Source: Ilumatobacter sp. | Lineage (GTDB): Bacteria > Actinomycetota > Acidimicrobiia > Acidimicrobiales > Ilumatobacteraceae | Length of the DNA stretch: 6,973 nt | NCBI GenBank assembly: GCA_029263275.1 | Contig: JAJCXU010000161.1 | Span: forward strand, 1 to 6,973 | Direction: 5' to 3' | In this document: in pieces, positions 1-6,525 of the stretch | How positions within the stretch are numbered: position 1 is the first letter of the stretch | How the letters are laid out: each line of letters opens with the position of its first letter | The notes under the pieces: generated by a model | The model's database searches: none | The model's input: the letters and a program-made list of their open reading frames with translations, nothing else | Told to the model about the DNA's origin: nothing | Made by a program: the position numbers and the translations under genes

Positions 1-30
1 CAGGCACCATCTGCAACAGCTGGCCCGACA

Positions 31-2049
31 TCACTGCGCGTCGGTGTCGATGACGTCGCCAACCGCGCGGTCGCCGAGACCGCTCTCCTTGACGGCAGCA
101 GTCAGCTGGTCGACGAGTGAGGTGTCGCCGATGCTGCCACCCAGACGAGCGACGAACTGCGCGATCGTGAGGTCGCGAATGCCCGCCGCGCCGACTCCGC
201 CTACGCCCGCCGCGATGTCTTGCACCAAGTTGGCGTCGCCGTTGAGATACGGCGCCAACATCGTGCGGGCACCATCGCCTGAGTTGATGAACCCGTCAAT
301 GGCCTGGCCGTGGCCCGCTGCCGACAGGATCCGCTCGACGATGCCTTCGTCGGAAACGATCTTCATGTCAGCATTCGAGAGTGCCTGACCGAGAGCGGAT
401 GCGGCCGACTTGGCCACGTCTGCCTTGGCATTGACGCCGGCCAGCGCCACCTCCTTGTCGGTGTCGAGCCGGAGCCGGAACTCTTCGTGCTCCTGACCGG
501 CAGACGTCATCGCGCCAACACCGGCGGCCTTGGCTTCGAGACCCTCGCCCTCGCCGGCAAGACGTGACTTGGTGGCGTCGCCCTCGGCTGAGCCCATCTC
601 GCGGACGGCGTCGGCATCTGCTCGCTTGACCTCGACATCGGCCATGCCAACGGCCTTGATCGCTTCGGCGCGTTCGCGTTCGACCTGCACATCGGCGAGG
701 CCGCTCGCGGCCGCCTCCGCTTGGGCGCCTTCAGCGCGACGTTGTGCCGCCATTGCGTCCTGCTGGGCGGCTTCGGCATGGGCTCGGGCGAGCACGGTGG
801 CTCGCTCGGCCTCGCTGCTTGCAGCCTGTCGCTGGGCCTCCGCTTCCTTCACGGTGCCGACGAACGATGCTTGTGCGGTGCCCTCGGCGACCTTGACCTC
901 GGCCGTGGCGAGACGCTGCGCATCTTCGACCACGCGGACGGTCTTGATCGCCTCTTCCTTTTCGGCGACTCCGAGTTCGGCCTCGACACGCCCGCGTGCC
1001 ACGTCGGCGAGTTCTCGCACTCGCTCCACTTTCTCCTTCGAGGCTTCGGCAACTGCGGTCTCGCGGCCGCTCTCGGCGAGCAGTCGATCTCGCTCGATGT
1101 TCTCGGACTCGACCTTGATGACGCGCTCGCGGTTCAACCCGGCAATGGCGACTTCACGATCCTTGTTCTCGTTGGCGACACCGATGCCTTGGTCGGCGGT
1201 GATCCGAGCCGACTCGGCCTTCTGATGCTCGACCGCTTCGACCTGCGCGGCCTGGGCTTCAGCCTGCGCTGCAACCGTGCGGATCTCTTGCTGCTGACGC
1301 GCTTCGGCCTCGGCGCGATCGCGTTCCATCTCGAAGACGGCCTTGTCGGCGTCGACGGTGCGTCGGGTGGTTTCTTCTCGCTCGAGCTGCTCGGCCTTGT
1401 TGGTTTCGATGTGCTGGACTGCCGTGCGTTCGGTGATCTTGCGGATGCCGTCGGCATCGAGGATGTTGTCGGGGTCGAAGTCGGCCAGCGGCGTCTGCTC
1501 GAGGTAGTCGATGGCAACGTCTTCGAGCACGTAGCCGTTGAGGTCCTTGCCGATGATCTCGACGATCTCGTCGCGGAAGCTGTCACGGTCGGTGTACAGC
1601 GACTCGAATTCAAACTTCTTGCCGACGGTCTTCAGGGCCTCGGAGAACTTGGCGGCGAACAGCGTGTTGAGGGTTTGAATGTCGGAGGCACGTTCGCAAC
1701 CAATCGCCTGCGCCACCTTCTTGACCGCCTGCTCGGTCGGGTCGACCTTGACGAAGAACTCGACCGAAATGTCAGCACGGATGTTGTCTTTGCAGATCAA
1801 TCCGTTGCCCTTGCCGCGACGTTCGATCTGGATGTTCTTGACCGAGATGTCCATGATCTCGGCTTTGTGGATGACCGGGACGACGACCTGACCGGTGAAG
1901 GTGACCACGACCGATCGCCACTTCGACACGACGAGGGCCTGTCCCTGGGGGACTTTGCGGAACAACCGCGAAACCAGAAGGGCGACGAGCACGATGACGA
2001 CGAGGACAACCACGACGACAACGGCAACTGCGGAAAGAACACTGCTCAT
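31..2049 (-). CDS. yqiK: YqiK-like flotillin (SPFH/PHB-domain membrane protein)
   Basis: 672-residue flotillin-family protein, expected to form membrane-anchored oligomers that organise membrane microdomains. Seen: one strongly hydrophobic N-terminal helix (about residues 4-27), an SPFH/PHB domain (about 31-200, with a DFDPDNILDADG segment at 190-201 that resembles the end of the E. coli YqiK PHB domain), then a very long Ala/Glu/Arg/Lys-rich coiled coil (about 205-510). The C-terminal segment (520-672) contains the flotillin-like MKIVSDEG at 562-569 and a Gly-rich stretch. It is longer than E. coli YqiK (about 550 residues), mostly through the coiled coil. The ATG is chosen because it precedes the membrane helix directly and a GGAAG lies 10 nt upstream (2060-2064). 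The upstream neighbour is a YqiJ-like protein, the usual partner, which supports YqiK rather than FloA or FloT. The family assignment is firm; the cellular role is inferred. Confidence 0.9.
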   Translation of the reverse strand: MSSVLSAVAVVVVVVLVVIVLVALLVSRLFRKVPQGQALVVSKWRSVVVTFTGQVVVPVIHKAEIMDISVKNIQIERRGKGNGLICKDNIRADISVEFFVKVDPTEQAVKKVAQAIGCERASDIQTLNTLFAAKFSEALKTVGKKFEFESLYTDRDSFRDEIVEIIGKDLNGYVLEDVAIDYLEQTPLADFDPDNILDADGIRKITERTAVQHIETNKAEQLEREETTRRTVDADKAVFEMERDRAEAEARQQQEIRTVAAQAEAQAAQVEAVEHQKAESARITADQGIGVANENKDREVAIAGLNRERVIKVESENIERDRLLAESGRETAVAEASKEKVERVRELADVARGRVEAELGVAEKEEAIKTVRVVEDAQRLATAEVKVAEGTAQASFVGTVKEAEAQRQAASSEAERATVLARAHAEAAQQDAMAAQRRAEGAQAEAAASGLADVQVERERAEAIKAVGMADVEVKRADADAVREMGSAEGDATKSRLAGEGEGLEAKAAGVGAMTSAGQEHEEFRLRLDTDKEVALAGVNAKADVAKSAASALGQALSNADMKIVSDEGIVERILSAAGHGQAIDGFINSGDGARTMLAPYLNGDANLVQDIAAGVGGVGAAGIRDLTIAQFVARLGGSIGDTSLVDQLTAAVKESGLGDRAVGDVIDTDAQ

Positions 2050-2220
2050 GTTGGGGATACTTCCATTCTTTGGGTGAGATTGCTCTCGAATACTCAGGAC
2101 TCTAGAAAGTGGGCGTGAACGGGCCGTGAGCGGGTGGCGGCAAGGCCAGATCGGTCAAGTGGCCGGCGAGTTGGCCGGGGTGACGTTGACGGGGATGGGC
2201 GACAAGGAACTGCAGCAGAA
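2050..2220 (-). other. Intergenic region between yqiJ and yqiK, with a small GC hairpin
   Basis: This 171-bp gap separates two genes that are normally close partners. Reading the minus strand, it holds a 5-bp CCGGC/GCCGG hairpin with a 6-nt loop (about 2163-2178) without a following T-run, so it is not a convincing terminator. A TAGAGT box (2099-2104) fits the TAnnnT form of an actinobacterial -10 element, but no matching -35 is visible. A GGAAG Shine-Dalgarno-like site (2060-2064) lies before yqiK. No convincing gene was found in the gap. A separate promoter for yqiK is possible but not shown. Confidence 0.3.
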
Positions 2221-2844
2221 TCACTCGGCGAGTTCCGCCGGGACGCGGTCGACGATGAAGTCGTCAGTTGCTTCGATCCACTCGATGATGAACGCTTGAT
2301 CGCCGCGTTGCAGCTCGCCAGCGGCCAGGCCAACGTGATCGTTGACTCGGATGTCGACGGTGGAGACCGTGCCATCTGGCCACTCGGCTTCGCCGCGGCC
2401 CGCCGTCGCGGTGACGGTGCCCGACCTGACTTCGGCAATGCGACCGATGAGGTCGCGCTTGCTCGGTGCTTCAGCGGTGACGAAGATGCGGCCCAGTGTC
2501 GGGGCGATCCATGCCGTGAAGGCGAGCCCGGCGACGGCAGAACCCAGGCCGACCACGAGTGCGAGGACGAGCAAGGCCGAACCCGACCGTGAGTCGAGCA
2601 GGAAGATGCTGGCCAGCACCGAGACGAACCAGCCAGCGAGTGCGAAGACGGTGAGGATGACCGTGGCGGGGACCTCGGACAGGTCGAACGGCTCGAGGGC
2701 ATCATCGAGGATGCCGTCAGCGGCGTCGGCTTCGATGTCGAGAATCCCGATCAGCGACAACAACCACAGCCCTGCTGCGACACACAGGAGTCCTGTGAAG
2801 ACCACTGTCGGCAGTTCGACGGACGCTTGCAGGACATCACCCAC
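2221..2844 (-). CDS. yqiJ: YqiJ-like membrane protein with C-terminal OB fold (NfeD-like)
   Basis: 207-residue inner-membrane protein of the YqiJ/NfeD-like type, expected to partner the flotillin encoded next. Seen: three hydrophobic helices (about residues 12-34, 58-83 and 87-116), then a soluble beta-rich tail (about 130-203) of OB-fold character with the pattern IGRIAEVRSGTVTATAG followed by DGTVSTVDIRV and GDQAFIIEWI. The VPATVILTVFALAGWF segment (58-73) closely resembles the second helix region of E. coli YqiJ, and overall length matches (about 210 residues). The long ClpP-like protease domain found in some NfeD proteins is absent. The start is GTG: the frame stays open upstream to a TAA at 2908-2910, but no ATG, GTG or TTG is available there, only a CTG. 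No good Shine-Dalgarno precedes it, and a leaderless start is possible. Its neighbour yqiK, transcribed in the same direction, strongly supports the call. Known for the family: cell-envelope role. Biochemical function is unknown. Confidence 0.85.
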   Translation of the reverse strand: MGDVLQASVELPTVVFTGLLCVAAGLWLLSLIGILDIEADAADGILDDALEPFDLSEVPATVILTVFALAGWFVSVLASIFLLDSRSGSALLVLALVVGLGSAVAGLAFTAWIAPTLGRIFVTAEAPSKRDLIGRIAEVRSGTVTATAGRGEAEWPDGTVSTVDIRVNDHVGLAAGELQRGDQAFIIEWIEATDDFIVDRVPAELAE

Positions 2845-2851
2845 GGCTTCA

Positions 2852-2857
2852 AATATG
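2852..2857 (-). promoter_or_regulatory. Possible -10 box for yqiJ (leaderless geometry)
   Basis: Minus-strand CATATT matches TATAAT at four of six positions and ends 7 nt before the GTG start of yqiJ, so a transcript would begin at or next to the start codon. It lies downstream of the putative mtfA terminator, where a new promoter would be expected. No clear -35 element is seen. Confidence 0.3.
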
Positions 2858-2894
2858 CCTGAACTTTGTGACGTTCGTCGCTCGGGCAGATCGA

Positions 2895-2919
2895 AAACAC
2901 GAATCCGTTACGGATCCGT
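2895..2919 (-). terminator. Intrinsic terminator downstream of mtfA
   Basis: On the minus strand a 9-bp stem pairs ACGGATCCG (2919-2911) with CGGATTCGT (2907-2899) around a TAA loop. One of the nine pairs is G-U. It is followed by G and then TTTT (2897-2894). It begins 22 nt after the mtfA stop codon and is correctly oriented to end the glpD-mtfA transcript before the yqiJ promoter region. The 3-nt loop and short T-run make it moderate rather than strong. The arms also read as two near-identical 10-bp palindromes with an 11-bp period, so an operator is an alternative reading. Confidence 0.5.
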
Positions 2920-2941
2920 CACAGACCTGCGGCGACCGGCG

Positions 2942-3733
2942 CTACTGCCCTTGGTGCTGTTGCTGCGAGCGGTCCGGCCGGGCGACCCGGGCGGCAGGAT
3001 CCTGGCGGTAGAACGACCGCAGCTCCGCGTACAAGGCGGGTTCGTGTTCGCACAGCTGGTGTGGTTGATTGAAGAAGACCTCGGTCGCCACGGCGAAGAA
3101 CTCGGCAGGATTCGTTCCGGCGTATGGCCTGAGCACGGGTGACCCCTGCGCCCGAACCTCGTCGTATGCCGCGGTACAGACCTCGGTCCATCGAGCGAGG
3201 GCGGCAGCGTCCTCGAGCGGCGGCGTACCGTCGGTGATGCCGTCGAGCATGTCGAGGCGGTGTGCAAACTCGTGGTACACGACGTTCTGGCCATGCTCGG
3301 GGAACTTCGCGCCGCGTCGGGCTGCAGCCCACGACAGCAACACCGGACCTTTGTAGTGGGCTTGGCCAGCGATGACCGTTGGCGATGACGAGAAGGTTCC
3401 GCCCCCGCTCGGGCGGTTGCCGCGCAACCTGACGTTTGCGGGATGGACGATGACGGATGTGACGTCGTCGTAGCCGTCGAGGTCGAGTCCGAGCAACAGC
3501 ATCGACGCTTGGGCAGCGATGAGCACCTTGATGGGTTCGGTCAGCTTGAACTTGTTGGCTGCTTCCCAGTCCGTCGTCGCCATGAAGCGCGCCACGAGCA
3601 TCTCCATGCGATCGAGTTCGGCTTGGTCGAGGAGTGACCAGTGCTGGAATCCGGCCACCAGAATTGGTCGCCATGCCGCATCGAACTCAGGAGGTGTGGT
3701 GTCGAACAGCCGTCGCAACCACCCCAAGATCAT
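2942..3733 (-). CDS. mtfA: MtfA-family zinc-dependent peptidase (M90)
   Basis: 263-residue peptidase of the MtfA (M90) family, a cytosolic zinc enzyme. Seen: the HExxH zinc site as HEFAH at residues 154-158 inside the family block NVVYHEFAHRLDMLDG (150-165), the following DGTPPLED (168-175), and the downstream block NPAEFFAVATEVFF (208-221), whose E211 is the likely third zinc ligand. An early AAQASMLLLGL motif (73-83) and the final LYAELRSFYRQDP (234-246) also fit the family, and length agrees with E. coli MtfA (about 265). The tail is a Gln/Arg-rich stretch. In E. coli, MtfA binds the repressor Mlc and so affects the glucose phosphotransferase system; no Mlc homologue is in this window, so the partner here is unknown. 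The ATG lies 6 nt after the glpD stop and lacks a Shine-Dalgarno site, which suggests coupled translation with glpD. Confidence 0.9.
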   Translation of the reverse strand: MILGWLRRLFDTTPPEFDAAWRPILVAGFQHWSLLDQAELDRMEMLVARFMATTDWEAANKFKLTEPIKVLIAAQASMLLLGLDLDGYDDVTSVIVHPANVRLRGNRPSGGGTFSSSPTVIAGQAHYKGPVLLSWAAARRGAKFPEHGQNVVYHEFAHRLDMLDGITDGTPPLEDAAALARWTEVCTAAYDEVRAQGSPVLRPYAGTNPAEFFAVATEVFFNQPHQLCEHEPALYAELRSFYRQDPAARVARPDRSQQQHQGQ

Positions 3734-3739
3734 GGGTGC

Positions 3740-5410
3740 TCAGGCGAGGACGTCGGCGGGCCGGGGCCCGTTACGAACGGCAGCCGGGACCTTGTCGGCC
3801 CCGCCGAAGTACTCGGCGAGGCGATTGTCGGCATCGTCGCCGAACAGGATCTCGGCCACCTCGCGCAGGCCAGCCGAGGTCGTGATGTCGTCATCGTGGA
3901 CGACCAGCTCGATCTTGGAACGGCGACGCATGAAGTCTTCGAGGCGCGTGATCATCTCGGACTCGGCAGCGGAGTACAGCTCGGCGCGAAGATAGTCGGC
4001 GGACCCCATGATGTCTTCGGCCATCCGCGGGTCTTGACGGATCTCTTCGAGCATGGCGAACGCTCGGCGGCCGTAACGGCGCCACAGTCGTTCGCTCAAC
4101 GGTTCGGTGTCGGGCTTCTCGCGGAGGTCGTCGAGCCGCATCAGTCGTGCCTGGCGGAAGAACTCCTTGCGGGTCGCCTTGGCCGGCTCGCCGTACCAGT
4201 TGTGGAGATCGCGCTCGAGCGGGACGCCCAGGGATTCGATCTCGTCGGCGACTTCTTCGCCGACGTTGAGGCAGTCGGTGAGCTTGCCACCGAAGATCGT
4301 GACGACTCGTTCGGTGCGGTCGACTTCGACGGCATGTTTGCGGCTGAGCTTGGTCCAGTCGACGTCCTTCTGGTCGCCCTTGCCGGCATTGACGACCAGG
4401 GGTCGAACACCGCAGCGTTCGGCGATGATGTCGCGCCGAGTGAGCGGCGCAGGCAAGTCCATCCGAGCGTTGATCTGACCGAGGAGGAAGTTGATGTCGT
4501 CGTCGTCGACTTCGGTGTAGGGAGTATCGACTCGGGTGTCGGTGGTGCCGATGACGGAGCGGCGACCCATCGGAATCACGTAGAAGAGTCGTTCGGTGTC
4601 GTCGTAGAACGCCAGCACCTTGTGATGGTTGTTTGTCGTGAGCCGAGGCACGACGAGGTGGATGCCCTTCGAGTACACGATGCGGTGCTCGGTCGTGAGG
4701 CCCCACTGCTGGTTGGTCTCATCGACGAATGGTCCGGCAGCGTTGACGATGGTGCTCGCTGTGGTGGTGAACTCTTCACCGGTGTCGACGCACCGCAACG
4801 TTGCGGTCCACTTGTCGTCTGAGCGTGTGGCCGAGACCATCTCGACGTAGTTGGCCGCGGTCGCGCCCGCTTCGATCGCTGAGCGGACGAAGTTGAAGAC
4901 GAACCGTGCATCGTTGTCGACGAGGATTCCGTCGTGGTAGTCGATGCCGCCGGCGACGTTCTCGGTGTTGATTGCTGGCTCTTCGGTCTCGATGTCGTCT
5001 CGGCTCAGCAGGCGTGGACGGTTGGTGCCGAACAGGCCGATGATCCAGTAGCCGAGCGCACCGAAGGCGGCGAACCACGGCTTGTACGGGCCCTTCTCGT
5101 CGAGTGCCGCGTAGAAGCCGATCTGCTTGATGTTGTCGCGATATGCCTTCATCAGTCGGTTGCGCGAGCGACACAACTTGAAGACGAGCCACAGCTCGTA
5201 GTTCTCCAAGTACTTGAATCCGCCCCAGACGAGGTTGGACGAGGCCTGGCTGGTGAAGTTGGCAAAGTCGCCACGGTCGATCAGCGCAACATTTGCGCCG
5301 CGGCCAGCAAGCGATGCAGCGGTGACAGCACCGTTGATGCCGCCGCCGATGATCAACGTGTCGAACGTGCCGTTCCGCATCCGGTCGATATGAGTCGAGC
5401 GCAAGGACAT
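3740..5410 (-). CDS. glpD: FAD-dependent glycerol-3-phosphate dehydrogenase
   Basis: Membrane-associated flavoenzyme predicted to oxidise sn-glycerol 3-phosphate to dihydroxyacetone phosphate and feed electrons to the quinone pool. Residues are numbered from the ATG at 5410 (556 residues). Seen: the dinucleotide-binding motif IIGGGINGA (20-28), the acidic end of the second FAD strand at ALIDRGD (42-48), the block SSNLVWGGFKYLE (57-69), YSKGIHLVVP (246-255), IGTTDT (287-292), CGVRPL (333-338), IFGGKLTD (372-379), and a helical C-terminal domain typical of GlpD. The substrate-side block differs from the usual SSKLIHGGLRYLE, so substrate specificity is less certain than the fold. An in-frame TTG at 5458 would add 16 residues, but they are not family-like and have no ribosome site; the ATG has a TAnnnT box at leaderless distance. 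An ATG at 5380 is also possible. The mtfA gene follows after 6 nt. Confidence 0.88.
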   Translation of the reverse strand: MSLRSTHIDRMRNGTFDTLIIGGGINGAVTAASLAGRGANVALIDRGDFANFTSQASSNLVWGGFKYLENYELWLVFKLCRSRNRLMKAYRDNIKQIGFYAALDEKGPYKPWFAAFGALGYWIIGLFGTNRPRLLSRDDIETEEPAINTENVAGGIDYHDGILVDNDARFVFNFVRSAIEAGATAANYVEMVSATRSDDKWTATLRCVDTGEEFTTTASTIVNAAGPFVDETNQQWGLTTEHRIVYSKGIHLVVPRLTTNNHHKVLAFYDDTERLFYVIPMGRRSVIGTTDTRVDTPYTEVDDDDINFLLGQINARMDLPAPLTRRDIIAERCGVRPLVVNAGKGDQKDVDWTKLSRKHAVEVDRTERVVTIFGGKLTDCLNVGEEVADEIESLGVPLERDLHNWYGEPAKATRKEFFRQARLMRLDDLREKPDTEPLSERLWRRYGRRAFAMLEEIRQDPRMAEDIMGSADYLRAELYSAAESEMITRLEDFMRRRSKIELVVHDDDITTSAGLREVAEILFGDDADNRLAEYFGGADKVPAAVRNGPRPADVLA

Positions 5411-5416
5411 ACCCTC

Positions 5417-5422
5417 AGCGTA
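5417..5422 (-). promoter_or_regulatory. Possible -10 box for glpD (leaderless geometry)
   Basis: Minus-strand TACGCT fits the actinobacterial TAnnnT -10 pattern and is separated from the ATG at 5410 by exactly 6 nt (GAGGGT), so transcription would start at the start codon. The GAGGG in that gap is too close to the ATG for normal ribosome binding. The -35 region (about 5440-5445) has no TTGACA-like sequence. The same spacing appears before the rhomboid gene. Confidence 0.4.
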
Positions 5423-5476
5423 CGACCGGATCAGGCACCCGTCCTCGCGCCCAGACAAACGTCAGTCAGCGGGTGG

Positions 5477-6448
5477 TCAGGCGGCGTTGACGATCAACAC
5501 CGACAGGACGACGCTGATGAGCGCGACCGCAGCGGGCGTGGCATACGTGGCCCAGGCCTTCATTGGCTTGTGGCCGGGTGCCAGCATCACGGTGGCACAC
5601 AACGCGCCGGCGATCGCTCCGCCGACGTGCCCGCCGATCGAGATGCCACCGATGAAGAAGGTGAGGAACAAGTTGAGGAGCAGGGTGGTGCCGATACTCG
5701 TGGAGAACGGGTTGACCCCACGACGCCACAGCCCAACGGCTGCAGCAGACATCAAGCCGAACACCGCACCCGACGCTCCGGCGGTGAGGCCGCCCTGATC
5801 GAGTATCAGCACGCCGAGTGAGCCGCCGAGCAGCGATGCCACATAGAGCATCACGAATCGAACTCGTCCCAGCGGAGTTTCGAGCAGCGGACCGAGCACG
5901 TAGAGGAAGTACATGTTCAACGCGATGTGGATGATCCCGAAGTGCATGAAGCCGGACGTGACCAGGCGATACCACTCGCCGGGCTCGGTGAACTGAATGG
6001 GAACGCCGCGGGTGCTCGGCAGCGTCCCGTCGGCGAGGATCGACTTGGCGAGGCCGAAATCGAAGTGGGCCTCGGTGGAGCGGCCGGCGAGGGCGTCGCT
6101 GTCACGCGTCCAGAGCAGCACGCCGATGAACACGGCGACATTCATCCCGATGAGCACCATCGTGATGAGGTTGGGCTGGCCTGCTGACCAGAACTTCGCC
6201 CGCGTCTTCAAGTCGGGCTGGGCAGCCTTGGCGCAGTCGAGGCAGTGGCTGCCGATTGCGGCGGTCGTGAGACATCGATTGCACGCTGACTTGCCGCATC
6301 GTGTGCAGCGCCGGCCGGTTTCGGTGTTCGGGTGTCGATAGCACGTGGCTGGCGCTGCCGGTGCGCCCAACGGATTCGAAGCTGACGAACCTCCGGGTTG
6401 AGGCAGGCCGGAGGACCCGGAGCCGGGAGGGGGCGGGGGGAGCGGCAC
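5477..6448 (-). CDS. Rhomboid intramembrane serine protease with N-terminal B-box-like zinc finger
   Basis: 323-residue rhomboid protease, which cuts transmembrane segments of substrate proteins within the bilayer. Seen in order: a Pro/Gly/Ser-rich flexible head (1-33); a cross-brace zinc module with C36, H39, C48, C51, C56, C59, H68, C69 and C72; then a rhomboid core with helices at about 94-113, 164-188, 196-217, 226-240, 252-270, 273-290 and 301-321. Catalytic residues are in place: S226 in GASG (224-227) and H274 in GGHVGG (272-277). The supporting EWYRLVTSGFMH (158-169) and the H174/N178 of HIALN also match. The GTG start is well fixed, since an in-frame TAG lies only four codons upstream. 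No Shine-Dalgarno is present. Neighbours are an EAL gene upstream and glpD downstream (66 nt gap); neither tells its substrate. Similar zinc-finger rhomboids are common in Actinobacteria; the finger's ligand is unknown. Confidence 0.92.
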   Translation of the reverse strand: MPLPPPPPGSGSSGLPQPGGSSASNPLGAPAAPATCYRHPNTETGRRCTRCGKSACNRCLTTAAIGSHCLDCAKAAQPDLKTRAKFWSAGQPNLITMVLIGMNVAVFIGVLLWTRDSDALAGRSTEAHFDFGLAKSILADGTLPSTRGVPIQFTEPGEWYRLVTSGFMHFGIIHIALNMYFLYVLGPLLETPLGRVRFVMLYVASLLGGSLGVLILDQGGLTAGASGAVFGLMSAAAVGLWRRGVNPFSTSIGTTLLLNLFLTFFIGGISIGGHVGGAIAGALCATVMLAPGHKPMKAWATYATPAAVALISVVLSVLIVNAA

Positions 6449-6454
6449 GGGGCC

Positions 6455-6460
6455 AGGCTA
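6455..6460 (-). promoter_or_regulatory. Possible -10 box for the rhomboid gene (leaderless geometry)
   Basis: Minus-strand TAGCCT fits TAnnnT and lies exactly 6 nt (GGCCCC) before the GTG start at 6448. Its first three bases are also the in-frame TAG that rules out any longer reading frame, so the start position and promoter position agree. A weak CCGACC (6477-6482) is a possible -35 with 16-nt spacing. Confidence 0.4.
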
Positions 6461-6492
6461 CCGAGCTGGCGTTGGTGGTCGGGCCGCGGCTG

Positions 6493-6525
6493 AGAAACGA
6501 ACGCTCAACTCCGCCATGGCGTTCA
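6493..6525 (-). terminator. Weak intrinsic terminator candidate after the EAL gene
   Basis: On the minus strand TGAACGC (6525-6519, including the stop codon) can pair with GCGTTCG (6504-6498) across a 14-nt loop, followed by TTTCT (6497-6493). The stem has seven pairs, one of them U-G. A competing 10-bp palindrome CGCCATGGCG (6521-6512) and the interrupted T-run keep confidence low, but placement between the EAL gene and the rhomboid promoter box is right. Confidence 0.3.

Noticed and set aside
1..30. Possible start of a further minus-strand gene (ATG at 8-10) after the flotillin
   Set aside because: Only three codons are visible, with no clear ribosome site, so nothing can be supported.
2046..2066. 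Six-codon minus-strand frame (MEVSPT) whose stop overlaps the flotillin ATG as ATGA
   Set aside because: It could be a coupling leader peptide, but it has no ribosome site of its own and a frame this short arises easily by chance; its ATG overlaps the likely flotillin ribosome site.
721..2118. 465-codon open frame on the plus strand opposite the flotillin gene
   Set aside because: It mirrors the Ala/Glu/Arg-rich coiled-coil coding strand, has no recognisable domain, and is the usual antisense shadow of a high-GC gene.
2094..2705. 203-codon Ser/Arg/Pro-rich minus-strand frame overlapping yqiJ and its downstream gap
   Set aside because: Composition is typical of an out-of-frame reading of a GC-rich gene, and the overlapping YqiJ frame has clear helices and family similarity.
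3641..4822. 393-codon open frame on the plus strand opposite glpD
   Set aside because: Antisense to a clear GlpD with all family motifs; its Val/Asp/Gly-rich translation has no family features and it crosses the glpD-mtfA junction without sense.
5411..5458. TTG-initiated N-terminal extension of GlpD
   Set aside because: The added 16 residues have no family similarity and no ribosome site, and the ATG at 5410 has a better-supported upstream box.
5436..5475. CACCCG/CGGGTG inverted repeat between the rhomboid gene and glpD
   Set aside because: The 28-nt loop and lack of a T-run make it unlikely as a terminator.
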